A DNA stretch of 55,344 nt from assembly GCA_024403995.1 (NCBI GenBank), contig JAKSQT010000008.1, positions 1 to 55,344 on the forward strand. Reading direction: 5' to 3'. Below the pieces are notes generated by a model. The model made no database searches. It worked only from the letters and a program-made list of their open reading frames with translations, and was not told where the DNA came from. Made by a program: the position numbers and the translations under genes. The DNA is from Ruminococcus sp. (GTDB lineage: Bacteria > Bacillota > Clostridia > Oscillospirales > Ruminococcaceae). Below are positions 53,523 through 55,344 of this stretch, one piece after another (the stretch's first letter is position 1; every line of letters starts with the position of its first letter).

Positions 53523-53609
53523 ATGTTCAATATAATATTTACATCATACAGAAAATCAAATAATGAAAATAAACATGGGGTTCGCCTGCAAAGCCGTAAT
53601 ATACGCTGA
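53523..53609 (+). CDS. 28-residue leader ORF upstream of rtcB
   Basis: A short ORF with GGAAGGTG 7 nt before its ATG and a consensus promoter 35 bp upstream. The peptide (MFNIIFTSYRKSNNENK.. ending LQSRNIR) is basic and not hydrophobic. Its 3' end overlaps a perfect hairpin ATATACGC..GCGTATAT (53599-53622), and a terminator follows 28 bp later, before rtcB. It may be a leader peptide that controls read-through into rtcB, or an independent small gene. No family is recognised. Confidence 0.45.
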   Translation: MFNIIFTSYRKSNNENKHGVRLQSRNIR

Positions 53610-53636
53610 TTTGTGCGTATATCTACAGTTATATAC

Positions 53637-53667
53637 AACGCTCCTGTTTTTTCAGGGGCGTTTTTTT
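53637..53667 (+). terminator. Terminator/attenuator before rtcB
   Basis: AACGCTCCTG..CAGGGGCGTT (10 bp, one wobble) with a TTTTTTT tail, 35 bp before the rtcB start. rtcB has no other visible promoter, so read-through here would control it. Confidence 0.75.
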
Positions 53668-53701
53668 ATTGCAGGCAGAACATTGGAGGAAAAAGAATAA
53701 T

Positions 53702-54910
53702 ATGCTGATTTTAAATGGAAAATATGCCTCCGCAAAGGTCTTCACCGATGTTATTGAGGAGGATGCGATCACACAGATCATCAGAATGTGCAATCAGGAA
53801 ATGAGCGATGGCTCACAGATTCGCATTATGCCCGATGTACACGCAGGTTCAGGCTGTACTATCGGCACAACAATGACCATAACAGATAAAATTGTCCCGA
53901 ATCTTGTGGGCGTGGATATCGGCTGCGGCATGGAGACAGTCCGCCTGAAAGAAAAACACATAGAAGTTCAGCAGCTTGATAAGCTTATCTATAATAAAAT
54001 ACCGTCAGGATTTTCGCTTCGTGTAAAGGAGCACCGCTATACCCAGAAAATAGATCTTGCAGAGCTTTACTGCGCCGAACATATCAATTATGACCGTGCA
54101 ATGCTCAGTCTGGGTACTCTCGGCGGCGGAAACCACTTCATCGAGGCTGATAAAGGCAGCGACGGAAGCATATATATCGTTATTCATTCAGGTTCACGCC
54201 ATCTCGGACTCGAAACGGCAAAATACTACCAGAATGAGGCTTATAAGCGCTTGAACAAGTGCTCTGAAACTGATCTGAAGCCGATTATCGAGAAGATGAA
54301 AGCCGAGGGCAGGGCAAAGCAGATCGAAAGTGAACTGAAAAAGCTGAAAAATACCAAGACTACTTCCATTGCGAAAGATCTTGCATATGCCGAGGGAGAG
54401 CTGTTCAAGCAGTATATCCATGACATGAAGATAGTTCAGGAATATGCTATGCTAAACCGTCAGGCTATGATGGATGAAATTATCAAGGGCATGGGACTGC
54501 ACGTAACAGAGCGTTTCACCACTATTCATAACTATATCGATACCGACAGCATGATTCTGCGAAAGGGCGCAGTTTCAGCTAAGGAAGGCGAAAAGCTCAT
54601 AATCCCGATAAATATGCGTGACGGCAGCCTTATCTGCATCGGCAAGGGAAATCCTGACTGGAATTACTCAGCACCGCACGGTGCAGGCAGACTTATGTCC
54701 CGTACACAGGCAAAAAACAGCTTCACAGTATCTGAATTCAAAAAGCAGATGAACGGTATTTACACGACTTCTGTAAGTTCGTCAACCCTTGACGAGTGCC
54801 CGATGGCATACAAACCTATCGATGCTATTGTTGACAATATCGGTGATACGGCAGATATTGTTGATATCATCAAGCCTATCTACAATTTCAAGGCAGGTGA
54901 CGAGGAATAA
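53702..54910 (+). CDS. rtcB: RNA-splicing ligase RtcB
   Basis: 402 residues. RtcB joins 2',3'-cyclic phosphate and 5'-OH RNA ends using GTP and Mn2+. Visible active-site elements are VGVDIGCGMETV (metal Cys), LGTLGGGNHFIE, IVIHSGSRHLG and SAPHGAGRLMSR, which holds the guanylated His. It is a full-length bacterial form with no archease neighbour. ATG at 53702 has GGAGGAAAAAG upstream; a reading from 53669 lies in the terminator tail. Its stop overlaps the next small gene by one base. Confidence 0.95.
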   Translation: MLILNGKYASAKVFTDVIEEDAITQIIRMCNQEMSDGSQIRIMPDVHAGSGCTIGTTMTITDKIVPNLVGVDIGCGMETVRLKEKHIEVQQLDKLIYNKIPSGFSLRVKEHRYTQKIDLAELYCAEHINYDRAMLSLGTLGGGNHFIEADKGSDGSIYIVIHSGSRHLGLETAKYYQNEAYKRLNKCSETDLKPIIEKMKAEGRAKQIESELKKLKNTKTTSIAKDLAYAEGELFKQYIHDMKIVQEYAMLNRQAMMDEIIKGMGLHVTERFTTIHNYIDTDSMILRKGAVSAKEGEKLIIPINMRDGSLICIGKGNPDWNYSAPHGAGRLMSRTQAKNSFTVSEFKKQMNGIYTTSVSSSTLDECPMAYKPIDAIVDNIGDTADIVDIIKPIYNFKAGDEE

Positions 54911-55080
54911 TGGAAAAGTTTACACCATACGAAAAGCTCAGCAAAAAGGAAAAGAAAAAGCTTGATTCCGAGAAACGCCGTGACTGGAACGGGCTGAATC
55001 CTGTGACACGTGTTGTCGAAGATGAGCGTAAGGAGTACAAGCGCAAGCCGAAACATCCAAAAAATTACGACGAAGAATAA
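54910..55080 (+). CDS. 56-residue highly charged protein after rtcB
   Basis: A small ORF starting at the last base of the rtcB stop (TAATG), hence translationally coupled. The protein is Lys/Glu/Arg-rich (KLSKKEKKKLDSEKRRDWNG, then NPVTRVVEDERKEYKRKPKH) and likely a helical RNA-binding or disordered accessory. I do not recognise a family; coupling to an RNA ligase suggests it acts on RNA or on RtcB. Confidence 0.65.
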   Translation: MEKFTPYEKLSKKEKKKLDSEKRRDWNGLNPVTRVVEDERKEYKRKPKHPKNYDEE

Positions 55081-55084
55081 AACT

Positions 55085-55116
55085 GTTCGCATAGAAAGCA
55101 AAAATCATATGCGAAC
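55085..55116 (+). terminator. Hairpin after the rtcB unit
   Basis: GTTCGCATA..TATGCGAAC, a perfect 9-bp stem 4 bp after the stop. There is no T-run, so it may be part of a two-hairpin 3' structure with 55126-55170. Confidence 0.5.
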
Positions 55117-55125
55117 AAGTTCTAT

Positions 55126-55170
55126 ACCTCCGTGCAGGCGAATAGAATGCTTGTACGGAGGTGATTTTTT
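55126..55170 (+). promoter_or_regulatory. Hairpin covering the ribosome site of the 28-residue ORF
   Basis: ACCTCCGTGCAGG (55126-55138) pairs with CTTGTACGGAGGT (55150-55162), 13 bp with two wobbles. The right arm contains the GGAGGT ribosome site and is followed by GATTTTTT. It can therefore act as a terminator of the rtcB unit, as a ribosome-site lock on the next ORF, or both. Confidence 0.55.
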
Positions 55171-55257
55171 ATGAAAAAATTTTTCAGATTATCAGTAATA
55201 GGCGCAATTTTGTATTACGCCTACAGATTTAGCGTGGACGGAGGATTTTACAGGTAA
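55171..55257 (+). CDS. 28-residue hydrophobic/basic peptide gene
   Basis: ATG at 55171, eight bases after GGAGGTGA, encodes a peptide that starts MKKFFRLSVIGAILYYAYRF and ends with SVDGG and a basic tail. It has one short hydrophobic segment (about 8-17) flanked by Lys/Arg, like small membrane peptides. The ribosome site is buried in a hairpin. No family is recognised; a repeat A element begins four bases after the stop. It may be spurious if the hairpin is only a terminator. Confidence 0.45.
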   Translation: MKKFFRLSVIGAILYYAYRFSVDGGFYR

Positions 55258-55261
55258 AAAT

Positions 55262-55344
55262 AACAGCGGCGCTTATATGAAACTTTTCTCTTATTATTGA
55301 GGGAAACCCTTTTGAAAAAGGGTTGTCCCTCAAACTCCCTTCCT
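55262..55344. repeat. Family A element, cut by the window end
   Basis: AACAGCGGCGCTTATATG.. then TTATTATTGAGGGAAA and AAGGGTTGTCCCTCAAACTCCC, the inverted counterpart of 4790-4928. The right arm lies beyond the window. Confidence 0.65.

Overview
The window reads as chromosome of a cellulosome-forming Ruminococcus (R. flavefaciens / R. champanellensis-like Oscillospiraceae). Grounds: five intact secreted glycoside hydrolases end in dockerins, two of them of the long ruminococcal type; a SigI/RsgI biomass-sensing pair sits beside a dockerin GH9; IspH is fused to ribosomal protein S1 as in many Clostridia; Shine-Dalgarno sites are strong (GGAGG) and consensus sigma-A promoters with 17-bp spacers precede most transcription units. 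The species call is inference from gene content.

Layout. 1-14 kb is a fibre-degradation block: rsgI, sigI, GH9-CBM3-dockerin, a broken leucine-rich-repeat/dockerin gene and GH2-LamG-dockerin (all minus), then a MATE exporter and GH43-CBM22-dockerin (plus). 14-22 kb is minus strand: two exported proteins, the pyrC-pyrF-GNAT-lipoprotein operon, an unannotated 16-codon gene, trmB and a membrane protein. 22.3-22.5 kb holds a free-standing structured RNA candidate with its own promoter and terminator. 23-34.6 kb is plus-strand housekeeping: traX-like, tepA, then ftsK-ygiQ-MBL-DUF3006-FAD oxidoreductase-cmk-plsC-ispH/rpsA. 34.7-42 kb has a lipoprotein and two large cellulases (GH9-CBM3 and CBM4-Ig-GH9), both with long dockerins. 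42-45.7 kb has a DUF2974 hydrolase convergent with the rpmG-secE-nusG-rplK-rplA operon, which carries two ribosomal-RNA-like L1 sites. 46-55.3 kb has a chromate-transporter pair, a lipoprotein-radA-lipoprotein operon, tRNA-Arg(CCU) with a downstream hairpin RNA, an anion transporter and an rtcB locus flanked by small ORFs and hairpins.

Four intergenic inverted-repeat families (here A-D) occur. Family B (GGGCACCTCTAAAAA ends) lies between a consensus promoter and its gene in four of five full copies. Two nested insertions, element C inside a B copy and element D inside a 21-bp palindrome, let the element ends be read directly.

How it fits together: the dockerin enzymes would be exported and docked on cohesin scaffoldins (no cohesin gene is in this window); SigI/RsgI is a plausible regulator; the GH9 enzymes attack cellulose, GH43-CBM22 attacks xylan side chains and GH2 attacks beta-galactosides. 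The most unusual items are the pseudoknotted RNA at 22.3-22.5 kb, the 16-codon gene at 20.15 kb, the promoter-proximal repeat family B, the rtcB leader and tail, and a possible separate start for S1 inside ispH-rpsA. No CRISPR array, phage gene, transposase or rRNA was seen.
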